NCBI RefSeq assembly: GCF_015910445.1
Contig: NZ_CP048882.1
Span: 2,604,001 to 2,668,000 of the forward strand
Direction of reading: 5' to 3'
DNA length: 64,000 bases
Source of the DNA: Streptomyces bathyalis
Lineage (GTDB): Bacteria; Actinomycetota; Actinomycetes; Streptomycetales; Streptomycetaceae
Shown here one piece after another: positions 8,931 through 16,675 of this stretch; the stretch's first letter is position 1, and every line of letters starts with the position of its first letter. Both the position numbers and the translations under genes were made by a program. Under the pieces are notes generated by a model that searched no databases, was not told the origin of the DNA, and saw only the letters and a program-made list of their open reading frames with translations.

Positions 8931-9394
8931 GTCGCTGGAACCAGGGGCGCCCGGTCGTGGACAAGCTCATCACCCGGGGCGAGATCGAGCGGGTGCCCGC
9001 GTCCCAGCAGGCGGCCGAGGCCGAACTGCGCCGCAGCCGCACCCACGTCGCGTCCGCGCGTGAACTCCTGAGGTCGGACCCGGAGGGGGCCTACACCCTC
9101 GCGTACGACGCCGCGCGCAGAGCCCTGGCGGCGGTCCTGCAGAACCAGGGGCTGCGCGCGACCAGCCGGGGCGGCCACAGGGCGGTCTACGAAGCCGTAC
9201 GGGCGCAGCTCGACCCACCGCTCGGCAACGTCCTCCGGCCCTTCAACCGCATGCGCACGCGCCGCAACGAGGTCGAGTACCGCTCGTCCGAGGCGCCGTC
9301 GGTGACCGCGGAGGAGCTGACGGCGGATCTGCCGAAGGTCGAGGCGCTCATCGATCTCGCCGAGAAGGCGATCCCCGAGATGCCGCGATTCTGA
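8927..9394 (+). CDS. HEPN-domain protein, putative toxin partner of the MNT gene
   Basis: 155 residues, mostly helical, starting at an ATG that overlaps the stop of the MNT gene by four bases. The segment RSDPEGAYTLAYDAARRALAAVLQNQGLR followed by GGHRAVYEAV is typical of HEPN four-helix bundles, split here at about residue 70. The C-terminal active-site region reads MRTRRNEVEYRS. Canonical HEPN RNases have Rx4-6H, and HepT-type toxins add a modifiable Tyr; here Arg, Asn and Tyr remain but the His is missing. It may be a non-nuclease variant or use different residues. Function as a toxin is inferred from the pairing only. Confidence 0.75.
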   Translation: MSRWNQGRPVVDKLITRGEIERVPASQQAAEAELRRSRTHVASARELLRSDPEGAYTLAYDAARRALAAVLQNQGLRATSRGGHRAVYEAVRAQLDPPLGNVLRPFNRMRTRRNEVEYRSSEAPSVTAEELTADLPKVEALIDLAEKAIPEMPRF

Positions 9395-9653
9395 CCCGAT
9401 GGGCGCGGCACCACCCACGGGGCGAACGCCCGTCCGCAGCCCGGGAGTTCAGCGCTCCGCCTGCCCTGCCAAGGGAAGGTTGCCGTTGACCGTACGGGCC
9501 GCACGTGCCGCGTCGTCGACCGTGATGACGCCGGACCGCCAGGCCGCCGGACCGCCGGACGGCACGTTCGTGGCCTGCGTGCGGGCACGTGGCCCCGCGC
9601 GGCGTCTCCCCGCTCGACGGCGCGGCAACCGTCCTCGCGCCCGTACGACAGAA
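9395..9653. other. Intergenic gap after the HEPN gene, no gene seen
   Basis: This stretch between the HEPN stop and the terminator of the convergent secreted-protein gene has no frame with a start signal or recognisable product. Confidence 0.5.
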
Positions 9654-9691
9654 GGCCCGCCGAGGACTTCCGAAGAAGCCCTCGGCGGGCC
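9654..9691. terminator. Terminator hairpin of the secreted-protein gene
   Basis: A 12-bp perfect stem GGCCCGCCGAGG/CCTCGGCGGGCC with a 14-base loop, 25 bases beyond the stop of the minus-strand gene. Confidence 0.75.
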
Positions 9692-9715
9692 GGAGATCAG
9701 GCTCGGCGCCGTGGG

Positions 9716-10132
9716 TCAGCGGCCGTACGCACCGCCGTCGAGGGCGCTCGTGCCGCGCGGGCAGTAGACGACCGCCCGATGCGCACCAGACATCGCCGTC
9801 GGCGTGACGTAGCGCCGGCCGTCCGAGCAGTCGGCGTAGGCGCGCCAGCGCATGCCCGAGCACGAGACCACGGAGGCCCGCCCCGAGACGTAGGCGCTAT
9901 AGCAGTGCAGGGAGCTGGATGAAGCCGGCTCCGCCGCCGAGGCACCACCCCGCATCGCGACAGCGCCACCGGCGCGCGTGACGCCGGTCTGCGGGTCGGA
10001 CTGGGTGTACGTGGCGTAGTCCCAGATGGAGGCCGGGCCGTGGGCTTGGGCAGAAGGCGCCATCACTCCGCCGAACCCGAGCGCCAGCGCGGCACTCGCT
10101 CCCAGCACTGCCAGAGATTTTCTGATCTTCAC
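9716..10132 (-). CDS. Small secreted protein of unknown function
   Basis: 138 residues starting at GTG (VKIRKSLAVLG). A Sec signal peptide spans about residues 1-30, with a basic start, the hydrophobic core LGASAALALGFGGVM and cleavage after SAQA. The mature ~108 residues begin HGPASIWDYATYTQ and contain four cysteines (HCYSAY, VSCSG, ADCSDG, VYCPRG), suggesting two disulfides in an extracellular protein. I do not recognise the family. It is followed by a clear terminator and preceded by a long gene-free gap, so it is monocistronic. The Shine-Dalgarno is weak (GAGAGA). Confidence 0.75.
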   Translation of the reverse strand: MKIRKSLAVLGASAALALGFGGVMAPSAQAHGPASIWDYATYTQSDPQTGVTRAGGAVAMRGGASAAEPASSSSLHCYSAYVSGRASVVSCSGMRWRAYADCSDGRRYVTPTAMSGAHRAVVYCPRGTSALDGGAYGR

Positions 10133-10649
10133 TTCTGTCTCTCGCTTTCTCGTTGCTCGGCCGGCTTGGCCGAATGCCCGGTGAAGGGCTGCGCTCAGAT
10201 TCCCCACCGAATGGCAATGAAACAAGAGAACTCGATTCTGCTGACGATATGCATTTGGCCTCCGAGTGGGCCGCTCTGCCGTGCGGCCATTCAGAGAATC
10301 GGTTCGCCGGGCGCAGGGCAGCAAATGGGATTTCACCCGCACGAGCGAGCATTGAGACAGGTTCGCGGGCGCGCGTCGTACCTGGTGAGCGCGAGGGCGC
10401 CCGTGCGCCAACTCACGGAAGCGGAGGCCGGATTCACGGCAGTTCACCGTGCATCGGCGCTCCCCACGGACCGGTACACGAACGCCCCCGGTGCCCGTAG
10501 CACAAGAATGAGAAAAACGCCGCCAGGCACCGCCGCCGCTTCCTCTTCGCAGCAGAACGCGGACATTTTCGAGGACCCGCTTGCACCGTGGAAATTCCGC
10601 GGGGCCGTCGCGGGGAATTCCCCCGAACGGCCCGGTTCCTGAACCCGTC
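10133..10649. other. 517-bp intergenic region, no convincing gene
   Basis: Less GC-rich than its neighbours, especially around 10140-10260. It holds the promoter of the minus-strand secreted-protein gene. Frames crossing it lack start signals and recognisable content. A regulatory role for this long leader or promoter region is possible but not shown. Confidence 0.5.
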
Positions 10650-11462
10650 TCAGCCCGCCGCGAAGAGGACGGCGAGGGCGATGGCGCCGACGAGGGCGGG
10701 GGCCGCGATCTCGTATGCCCAGCGGACGGTGACCTCGCCCTGCGCCGCGGGCTTCTCGCCGTTGTCGGCGGCCAGGGCCCGCAGATCGTCGATCGCCTTG
10801 TCCGACGGGGCGCGCTTCTCGCCGCCGTCGTCCGCTCCGGGTACACCGCCCAGCCCGAACAGGCCGGTGGGCCGCGCCAGGGCGTTGGCCGTCTCCCCGC
10901 TGGCAGCGGCGCGCTCGGCACGTTCGGTCTGCCGGGCGGCACGCTTGCGCGCCCGCAGCGAGACCGGGATCGACCACAGCTGGTACTTGGTGCCGCCTGC
11001 CACGACCTCGTTGGAGTAGCCCGCACGCAGGCCCTCGACCGTGCCCCAGGGGACCGTGATGGTGCGGAAGGGGTTCCTCACGCGCATCCGCTGCTGCCCG
11101 GCGTACACGGCGGGGCGCAGCGTGAAGGCGACGACGAGCGGGACGGCGAAGAGGAGCCCGAAGGCGGCGATCAGCCGCGTGCGGCCGTCCCCGTTGACGA
11201 GAACGTCCGCACCGAGCCAGAGCGCGAGAAGCAGCAGCAGGACGCCGCCCGCCAGGGCGCCCGGCGAGCGGTAGCAGCGGTCGGCGTACACCTGCGGCTC
11301 AGCCTGCCCGGCGGGGCCCGCGGCGGACTCCCCGCCGGACTGCGGTGCGCCCTCCGATTCGGTCGTGGCGCCGGGCTGCGTGCCGTCGCCGGCCGCGTGC
11401 GGGGACTTCTCCTCCTGCGTCCGGGATCCGCCGTCGCTCTCGGGTCGGGACTCGTTGGTCAT
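10650..11462 (-). CDS. PH-domain membrane protein
   Basis: 270 residues from the ATG at 11462 (MTNESRPES). Residues 1-60 are acidic, Gly/Ser-rich and disordered. Two hydrophobic helices (ALAGGVLLLLLALWLGADVL and LIAAFGLLFAVPLVVAFTL) precede a bacterial PH-like domain (YAGQQRMRVRNPFRTITVPWG..VEGLRAGYSNEVVAG). After a charged linker a last hydrophobic segment (AAPALVGAIALAVLFAAG) ends the protein. It looks like an accessory membrane protein with a cytoplasmic PH fold; its function is unknown. It is divergent from deoC with about 118 bases between starts. Confidence 0.8.
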   Translation of the reverse strand: MTNESRPESDGGSRTQEEKSPHAAGDGTQPGATTESEGAPQSGGESAAGPAGQAEPQVYADRCYRSPGALAGGVLLLLLALWLGADVLVNGDGRTRLIAAFGLLFAVPLVVAFTLRPAVYAGQQRMRVRNPFRTITVPWGTVEGLRAGYSNEVVAGGTKYQLWSIPVSLRARKRAARQTERAERAAASGETANALARPTGLFGLGGVPGADDGGEKRAPSDKAIDDLRALAADNGEKPAAQGEVTVRWAYEIAAPALVGAIALAVLFAAG

Positions 11463-11555
11463 GACGCCTGATTCTGCCGGACCCCCCGTACGGGGGACGT
11501 TGCGGCTCGGCATCGATCTGGCTCATCCCGTACGAGATGGCCCCTACCGGCAGAG

Positions 11556-11567
11556 CTACGCGTGTAG
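11556..11567. promoter_or_regulatory. Nucleoside-regulon palindrome, site 2 (deoC promoter)
   Basis: CTACGCGTGTAG followed by A, one change from the perfect palindrome at the purine phosphorylase gene. TATGCT at 11569-11574 lies 6 bases before the GTG start, so the site abuts the -10 element. Confidence 0.72.
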
Positions 11568-11580
11568 ATATGCTCCTCTG

Positions 11581-12594
11581 GTGACCATGTCTTCTGCGTC
11601 CACAGCCACAGCGTCCACAGCCTCCGCGTCGGCGTCCGCGCTCGCGGACGTGACCGCCTCCGACGCCTCGCTGCGCCGCTATCTGCACGGGCTGCCAGGC
11701 GTCGACGCGGTGGGGCTGGAAGCCCGCGCCGCGACCCTCGGCACACGTTCGATAAAGACGACGGCCAAGGCGTACGCCATCGACCTCGCGATCTCGATGA
11801 TCGACCTGACCACCCTCGAAGGGGCCGACACCGCCGGCAAGGTGCGGTCCCTGTGCGCCAAGGGCGCCAACCCCGATCCGAGCGACCGCACCACGCCCCA
11901 GGTCGCGGCGATCTGCGTCTACTCCGACATGGCGGCCACCGCCAAGCGGGCCCTGTCCGCGGGCGGCGGAGCCGGGATCAAGGTCGCCTCCGTCGCGACC
12001 GCCTTCCCCTCGGGGCGCGCCGCCCTGTCCGTGAAGCTGGCCGACACCCGTGACGCGGTCGCCGCCGGAGCCGACGAGATCGACATGGTGATCGACCGCG
12101 GCGCGTTCCTCTCCGGCGCCTACGGCAAGGTCTTCGAGGAGATCCAGGCCGTGAAGGAGGCATGCGCACGGCCCCAGGGCCAGGAGCCCGCCCACCTGAA
12201 GGTGATCTTCGAGAACGGTGAGCTCTCGACGTACGACAACATCCGCCGCGCCTCGTGGCTGGCGATGCTCGCGGGCGCCGACTTCATCAAGACCTCGACC
12301 GGCAAGGTCGCCGTGAACGCCACGCTCCCGAACACGCTGCTGATGCTGGAGGCCGTGCGCGACTTCCGTGCCGCCACCGGCACGCAGATCGGCGTGAAGC
12401 CGGCCGGCGGCATCCGTACCGCCAAGGACGCCATCCGCTACCTGGTCGTCGTCAACGAGACGGCCGGGCCGGACTGGCTGAACCCCGACTGGTTCCGCTT
12501 CGGCGCCTCCAGCCTGCTGAACGACCTGCTGATGCAGCGCCAGAAGCTGAGCACCGGCCGCTACTCCGGTCCCGACTACGTGACGGTGGACTGA
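11581..12594 (+). CDS. deoC: Deoxyribose-phosphate aldolase
   Basis: Class I aldolase splitting 2-deoxyribose-5-phosphate into acetaldehyde and glyceraldehyde-3-phosphate. 337 residues, the long DERA type resembling the eukaryotic ~318-residue enzyme rather than the 220-260-residue bacterial form. Key motifs are IDLTTLEG near residue 80, AGADEIDMVIDRGAFLSG, the Schiff-base lysine strand ADFIKTSTGK (second Lys region VKPAGGIRTAKDA), and a C-terminus ending in YVTVD. The first ~35 residues are a low-complexity Ser/Thr/Ala tract. The GTG start is supported by TATGCT 6 bases upstream (leaderless); an ATG two codons later is possible. It leads an operon with two aldehyde dehydrogenase genes that could remove the acetaldehyde. 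Confidence 0.93.
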   Translation: MTMSSASTATASTASASASALADVTASDASLRRYLHGLPGVDAVGLEARAATLGTRSIKTTAKAYAIDLAISMIDLTTLEGADTAGKVRSLCAKGANPDPSDRTTPQVAAICVYSDMAATAKRALSAGGGAGIKVASVATAFPSGRAALSVKLADTRDAVAAGADEIDMVIDRGAFLSGAYGKVFEEIQAVKEACARPQGQEPAHLKVIFENGELSTYDNIRRASWLAMLAGADFIKTSTGKVAVNATLPNTLLMLEAVRDFRAATGTQIGVKPAGGIRTAKDAIRYLVVVNETAGPDWLNPDWFRFGASSLLNDLLMQRQKLSTGRYSGPDYVTVD

Positions 12595-12601
12595 GGCAGA
12601 G

Positions 12602-14041
12602 ATGACTGAGCAGATCTTCCAGTACGCACCCGCGCCCGAGTCCCGCGCGATCGTCGACATCGCCCCGTCCTACGGGCTGTTCATCGACGGCGAGTTCCGC
12701 GAGGCGGGCGGCGGCAAGGTTTTCAAGACGGTCTCCCCCGCCACCGAGGAGGTGCTCTCCGAGGTCGCGCAGGCCGACGGGGAGGACGTCGACGCCGCGG
12801 TGCGCGCCGCCCGTGCGGCCTTCCCCGGCTGGTCCTCACTTCCGGGCACCGAGCGCTCGAAGTACATCTTCCGCATCGCCCGCATCCTCCAGGAACGCTC
12901 CCGTGAGCTGGCCGTCCTGGAGACGCTCGACAACGGCAAGCCGATCCGGGAGACGCGCGATGCCGACCTTCCCCTGGTCGCGGCGCACTTCTTCTACTAC
13001 GCGGGCTGGGCCGACAAACTCGCGCACGCCGGATTCGGCACCGACCCGCGCCCGCTCGGCGTCGCCGGGCAGGTCATCCCGTGGAACTTCCCGCTGCTGA
13101 TGCTGGCCTGGAAGATCGCACCGGCCCTCGCCACGGGCAACACCGTGGTGCTCAAGCCCGCGGAGACGACGCCGCTCTCGGCGCTCTTCTTCGCGGACGT
13201 GTGCCGCCAGGCGGGCCTGCCCAAGGGCGTCGTCAACATCGTCACGGGCGACGGCTCGACGGGCGCCGAACTGGTCGCGCACCCCGGCATCGACAAGGTC
13301 GCCTTCACCGGTTCGACCGCGGTGGGCAAGCAGATCGCCCGTACCGTCGCCGGTACGCGCAAGAAGCTCACCCTCGAACTGGGCGGCAAGGGCGCCAACA
13401 TCGTCTTCGACGACGCCCCGATCGACCAGGCGGTCGAGGGCATCGTCAACGGCATCTACTTCAACCAGGGGCAGGTCTGCTGCGCGGGCTCGCGGCTGCT
13501 GGTGCAGGAATCAGTCCAGGACGAGCTGCTGGAGTCGCTGAAGCGGCGGCTGAGCACGCTCCGCGTCGGCGATCCGATGGACAAGAACACCGACGTGGGA
13601 GCCATCAACTCCGCCGAGCAGCTCGCCCGGATCGAGGAGCTGGCCGACTCGGGTGAGGCCGAGGGCGCCGAACGCTGGTCCGCGCCCTGCGAGTTGCCCG
13701 GCAACGGCTACTGGTTCCCGCCGACGCTCTTCACCGGCGTGAGCCAGGCCCACCGGATCGCCCGCGAGGAGATCTTCGGGCCGGTGCTGTCCGTACTGAC
13801 CTTCCGCACCCCCGACGAGGCGGTGGCGAAGGCCAACAACACGCCGTACGGACTCTCGGCGGGCATCTGGACGGAGAAGGGCTCACGCATCCTGTCCATG
13901 GCGAACAAGCTCCGGGCGGGCGTCGTCTGGGCCAACACGTTCAACAAGTTCGATCCGACCTCGCCCTTCGGCGGCTACAAGGAGTCCGGATTCGGCCGCG
14001 AAGGCGGGCGTCACGGTCTGGAGGCTTACCTCGATGTCTGA
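12602..14041 (+). CDS. NAD(P)-dependent aldehyde dehydrogenase
   Basis: 479-residue ALDH superfamily enzyme, full length. The nucleotide-binding motif is GVAGQVIPWNFPLLML, the coenzyme loop FTGSTAVGK, the general-base glutamate LELGGKGANIVFDD and the catalytic cysteine NQGQVCCAGSRLLV; the C-terminal SPFGGYKESGFGREGG is intact. It follows deoC by 7 bases with TGAGGCAGAG as ribosome binding site, so it is co-transcribed. Acetaldehyde from DeoC is the natural candidate substrate (inference). Its 3' end overlaps the next ALDH-like gene by 8 bases. Confidence 0.93.
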   Translation: MTEQIFQYAPAPESRAIVDIAPSYGLFIDGEFREAGGGKVFKTVSPATEEVLSEVAQADGEDVDAAVRAARAAFPGWSSLPGTERSKYIFRIARILQERSRELAVLETLDNGKPIRETRDADLPLVAAHFFYYAGWADKLAHAGFGTDPRPLGVAGQVIPWNFPLLMLAWKIAPALATGNTVVLKPAETTPLSALFFADVCRQAGLPKGVVNIVTGDGSTGAELVAHPGIDKVAFTGSTAVGKQIARTVAGTRKKLTLELGGKGANIVFDDAPIDQAVEGIVNGIYFNQGQVCCAGSRLLVQESVQDELLESLKRRLSTLRVGDPMDKNTDVGAINSAEQLARIEELADSGEAEGAERWSAPCELPGNGYWFPPTLFTGVSQAHRIAREEIFGPVLSVLTFRTPDEAVAKANNTPYGLSAGIWTEKGSRILSMANKLRAGVVWANTFNKFDPTSPFGGYKESGFGREGGRHGLEAYLDV

Positions 14042-15092
14042 CAACTCGAAGCAGGCCGGGCAGGCCGGGCCCTCCAAGGCGGCCGGGGCAGCAGACACGG
14101 CCCGGGCGGGCAAGCCGGCGAAGGCAGCCAAGTCGGCCAAGTCCGGCAAGGCGGCCGGTGCCAAGGCTCCGGGTGCCAAGGCCCCGGCAGCGGCGCGGAC
14201 TTCGCTGCGCAGGCCGGCGCGGATCGACGTGATGAAGACCTACAAGCTCTTCGTCGGCGGCAAGTTCCCGCGCAGCGAGAGCGGACGGGTGTACGAGGTG
14301 ACCGACTCCGAGGGCAACTGGCTGGCCAACGCACCGCAGTCGTCACGCAAGGACGCGCGCGACGCCGTCGCGGCCGCGCGGAAGGCATTCGGCGGCTGGT
14401 CGGGCGCGACGGCCTACAACCGGGGCCAGATCCTGTACCGCGTCGCCGAGATGCTGGAGGGGCGGCGCGAGCAGTTCGCGGCCGAAGTCGCCGCGGCAGA
14501 AGGGCTGTCGGGACAGGCCGCCGCAGCACAGGTCGACGCGGCCGTCGACCGCTGGGTCTGGTACGCGGGCTGGTCCGACAAGATTACGCAGGTCGCGGGA
14601 GGCGCCAACCCCGTCGCCGGCCCCTTCTTCAACCTCTCGACTCCCGAACCGACCGGTGTCGTCGCCGTGCTGGCCCCTCAGGAGTCCTCCTTCCTGGGCC
14701 TCGCCTCGGTGCTCGCGCCCGTCATCGTCACGGGCAACACCGCCGTCGTGGTGCCGTCGGAGAAGGCGCCGCTGCCCGCGCTGTCGCTGTCGGAGGTGCT
14801 GGCCACCTCGGACGTGCCGGGCGGCGTGGTCAATGTCCTCTCCGGCCGCACACGCGAGGTGGCGGCGACGCTCGCCGCCCACCAGGACGTCAACGCCCTG
14901 GACCTGGCGGGCGCCGCGGGGGACGCCGAACTGGCGAAGGAGCTGGAGACGACGGCCGCGGAGAACCTCAAGCGGGTGCTGCGCCCGGACGAGGCGGGCA
15001 CCGATGGCGCCGACTGGTCCGCCGACCCCGGCATCTCCCGGCTGCTCGCCTTCCTGGAGACGAAGACGGTCTGGCACCCGATCGGGGTGTGA
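14034..15092 (+). CDS. Aldehyde dehydrogenase-like protein lacking the catalytic domain
   Basis: 352 residues. The first ~55 are an Ala/Lys/Gly-rich tail (AKAAKSAKSGKAAGAKAPG), then an ALDH N-terminal domain (YKLFVGGKFPRSESGRVYEV .. LANAPQSSRKDARDAV .. WYAGWSDKI .. VVAVLAPQESSFLGLASVL). The frame ends soon after ENLKRVLRPD, near where ALDHs carry the general base. The catalytic-cysteine segment and oligomerisation domain are absent, and no downstream remnant is seen before the toxin-antitoxin promoter. It overlaps the complete ALDH gene by 8 bases. It may be a non-catalytic partner subunit: paired ALDH genes are common here in Streptomyces, to my recollection. Confidence 0.85.
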   Translation: MSDNSKQAGQAGPSKAAGAADTARAGKPAKAAKSAKSGKAAGAKAPGAKAPAAARTSLRRPARIDVMKTYKLFVGGKFPRSESGRVYEVTDSEGNWLANAPQSSRKDARDAVAAARKAFGGWSGATAYNRGQILYRVAEMLEGRREQFAAEVAAAEGLSGQAAAAQVDAAVDRWVWYAGWSDKITQVAGGANPVAGPFFNLSTPEPTGVVAVLAPQESSFLGLASVLAPVIVTGNTAVVVPSEKAPLPALSLSEVLATSDVPGGVVNVLSGRTREVAATLAAHQDVNALDLAGAAGDAELAKELETTAAENLKRVLRPDEAGTDGADWSADPGISRLLAFLETKTVWHPIGV

Positions 15093-15132
15093 GGGCGTCG
15101 CGACGCGCCGGCCGGGAACCGGCATCTTCATC

Positions 15133-15169
15133 CGGCTCGTGTACCGACAACTGGTCGGTACACGAGCCG
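15133..15169. promoter_or_regulatory. 16-bp-arm inverted repeat upstream of the toxin-antitoxin pair
   Basis: A perfect 16-bp stem around a 5-base loop, 40 bases after the ALDH-like stop. It could terminate the deoC operon. It shares GTGTAC with the adjacent palindrome at 15174-15193, so it may also be a second antitoxin-binding site. Confidence 0.6.
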
Positions 15170-15173
15170 CCAG

Positions 15174-15193
15174 GCAGAAGTGTACACTTCTGC
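15174..15193. promoter_or_regulatory. 20-bp perfect palindrome, antitoxin operator
   Basis: GCAGAAGTGTACACTTCTGC covers the TACACT hexamer at 15183-15188, which is 7 bases before the antitoxin ATG. Binding by the Phd/YefM-type antitoxin here would autorepress the operon. Confidence 0.72.
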
Positions 15194-15195
15194 GC

Positions 15196-15450
15196 ATGAG
15201 TGACGCCTCCTACCCCATGACCGAGGCTCGGGCCCAGTTCGGAACGCTGGTGCGCCGCGCGGCACATTCCCACGACCGGATCGCGATCACCGACCACGGG
15301 CACACAGCCGCCATACTGATCAACCCCCAGGACCTGATGGACCTCGAGGACGAACTGGCCATCGCCCGATACCGGGCCAAGGTCGCAGCAGGCACCGACG
15401 AGTACGTCTCCCACGAGGAGTTGGGTCGGCGCCTGGGACTGGGCCAGTGA
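15196..15450 (+). CDS. Phd/YefM-family antitoxin
   Basis: 84 residues. The N-terminal DNA-binding part begins SYPMTEARAQFGTLVRRAAHSHDRIAITDHGHTAAILI, the Phd/YefM signature, and the acidic C-terminus (LEDELAIARYRAKVAAGTDEYVSHEE) would wrap the toxin. The ATG lies 7 bases past a TACACT -10, so the mRNA is probably leaderless. It overlaps the toxin gene by 4 bases (GTGA), the usual type II toxin-antitoxin arrangement. Confidence 0.88.
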   Translation: MSDASYPMTEARAQFGTLVRRAAHSHDRIAITDHGHTAAILINPQDLMDLEDELAIARYRAKVAAGTDEYVSHEELGRRLGLGQ

Positions 15451-15698
15451 ACCTCCGCGTCACCTGGGAGGCCGAAGCCGCCAGTGCGGCAACGCGGTTC
15501 CTCAAGGACGACCCGGACGGTTTGTCCCAGGTATACGAGGCCGTCGATCTCCTCGCCCACGAGCCGCGCCCGGCGGGCAGCACCGAGCTGGGATCCCAGT
15601 ATCTCCGCCGCATTCACATCGGCAGATACCGCGTCATCTACGAGATCTTCCAATCGAAGGTCATCATCGTGGTCATGCACCTGGACCGCGTGGGCTGA
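15447..15698 (+). CDS. RelE/ParE-family toxin
   Basis: 83 residues of the RelE/ParE fold: NLRVTWEAEAASAATRFLK at the start, LLAHEPRPAGSTELG in the middle, and the signature C-terminal strands RRIHIGRYRVIYEIFQSKVIIVVMHLDRVG. RelE members cleave mRNA on the ribosome; ParE members poison gyrase. The sequence looks nearer RelE. It starts at a GTG overlapping the antitoxin stop. The gene is intact and convergent with the ESX-like genes. Confidence 0.87.
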   Translation: MNLRVTWEAEAASAATRFLKDDPDGLSQVYEAVDLLAHEPRPAGSTELGSQYLRRIHIGRYRVIYEIFQSKVIIVVMHLDRVG

Positions 15699-15856
15699 GT
15701 TGTCTCCCCGCTCCGGGGCCGCACCCCCGGGCCTGGCCATCCCCTTACGACCGCACCTTCACAGATTCGGGGAGCGACGGTGGTTCGTCGCAGTCCTTCA
15801 CCGCGTGCCGCAAGAAGGCCGGCGCGAGATCTGCCGCGCGCCGGCGTTGCCCGGTG

Positions 15857-16123
15857 CTACCGGGGTCGGGAGCTGTCGTCCAGCAGCTTCGACATACGCC
15901 CGGCCTCACCGGCCGCCTCGGAAGTCTGCCTCTTGCACTGGACGATGGTGTGTCCGGCCGAGGTAGCCGTCTTGCCCTTCCAGCGCTGATGAAGACGGCG
16001 CCGAACCTGGTTCTCGTATCTCTCGCCGAGGCCCTCGTACGCGGCCCGTAACTGGCGCCACGCCTGGGCGGCCTGCTGGATTCCGGAGAAATCGGCTTCG
16101 TTGACCTGCGCGTACGTCAGCAT
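15857..16123 (-). CDS. ESX/WXG100-like helical protein, probably truncated
   Basis: 88 residues. MLTYAQVNEADFSGIQQAAQAWRQL and RRRLHQRWKGKTATSAGHTI fit the N-terminal helical hairpin of Streptomyces WXG/LXG-type secreted effectors, with the W-x-G turn at RWKG. Such proteins often continue several hundred residues into a toxin or other effector domain. Here the frame stops just after SKLLDDSSRPR, and the 158 bases to the toxin gene show no recognisable continuation. I take it as a shortened relic or a stand-alone small protein. The start is supported by AAGGGGGG six bases upstream. It follows its partner gene by 16 bases. Confidence 0.65.
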   Translation of the reverse strand: MLTYAQVNEADFSGIQQAAQAWRQLRAAYEGLGERYENQVRRRLHQRWKGKTATSAGHTIVQCKRQTSEAAGEAGRMSKLLDDSSRPR

Positions 16124-16139
16124 CAGCGCCCCCCTTTCG

Positions 16140-16460
16140 TCAGCCGAAGTCCGCCTGGATCTTCCGCCTTTTGGCGTTCTCTTCGATCTCGCGCAGGGTG
16201 TACCTGTCGGCGGACGACTTCAGCTTCTCGGCCACGGACTGCATCTGCTGGTGCAAGTGCTTGACCTGGCCGTTCCACCGGTTGGCGAAGTCACCGAGGG
16301 CCGCGGAGGTCTGCCGGCCGCCCGCCTTGCGCAGCTTGGTGCCGGCGTGGCGTACGACGTCGTCAGCCTTGTCGTCCGCCTTGCGGAACTCCATCTGGAT
16401 CTCCGCGAGTTCACCCACCGCCTTGTTCAGCTCGGCGACTTCAACCTTGGTCGCGCCCAT
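16140..16460 (-). CDS. WXG100-like small helical protein
   Basis: 106 residues, almost entirely amphipathic helix. VEVAELNKAVGELAEIQMEFRKADDKADDVVRHA forms the first helix and ALGDFANRWNGQVKHLHQQMQSVAEKL contains the W-x-G-type turn (RWNG) that marks WXG100 proteins exported by ESX/type VII systems. The ATG follows GGGGGGA. It leads a two-gene unit with the truncated ESX-like gene. No ESX secretion components are in this window. Role unknown. Confidence 0.72.
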   Translation of the reverse strand: MGATKVEVAELNKAVGELAEIQMEFRKADDKADDVVRHAGTKLRKAGGRQTSAALGDFANRWNGQVKHLHQQMQSVAEKLKSSADRYTLREIEENAKRRKIQADFG

Positions 16461-16675
16461 GAATCCCCCCGTTGTGCTTGATTGCCGCATGACTCCCGTA
16501 ACAGTGCGTACCAGATGGCTCTACCAGGTGTAAGGACTCCATATCGGCCAAACACGAACTGGTGAGGTCAAAGGGAGGATTCCGAACAAGTGAGTCTCGT
16601 TTGCTGCCCTGAAAGCAGCGGCCTTGAAGTCCCGGCCTGTACGGTGCGCGCCGGGATGGCCGACAATGGTCTCTC

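Noticed and set aside
10040-10642. A 200-residue plus-strand frame in the gene-free gap
   Set aside because: It begins inside the signal-peptide region of the opposite gene and shows no conserved pattern or start signal.
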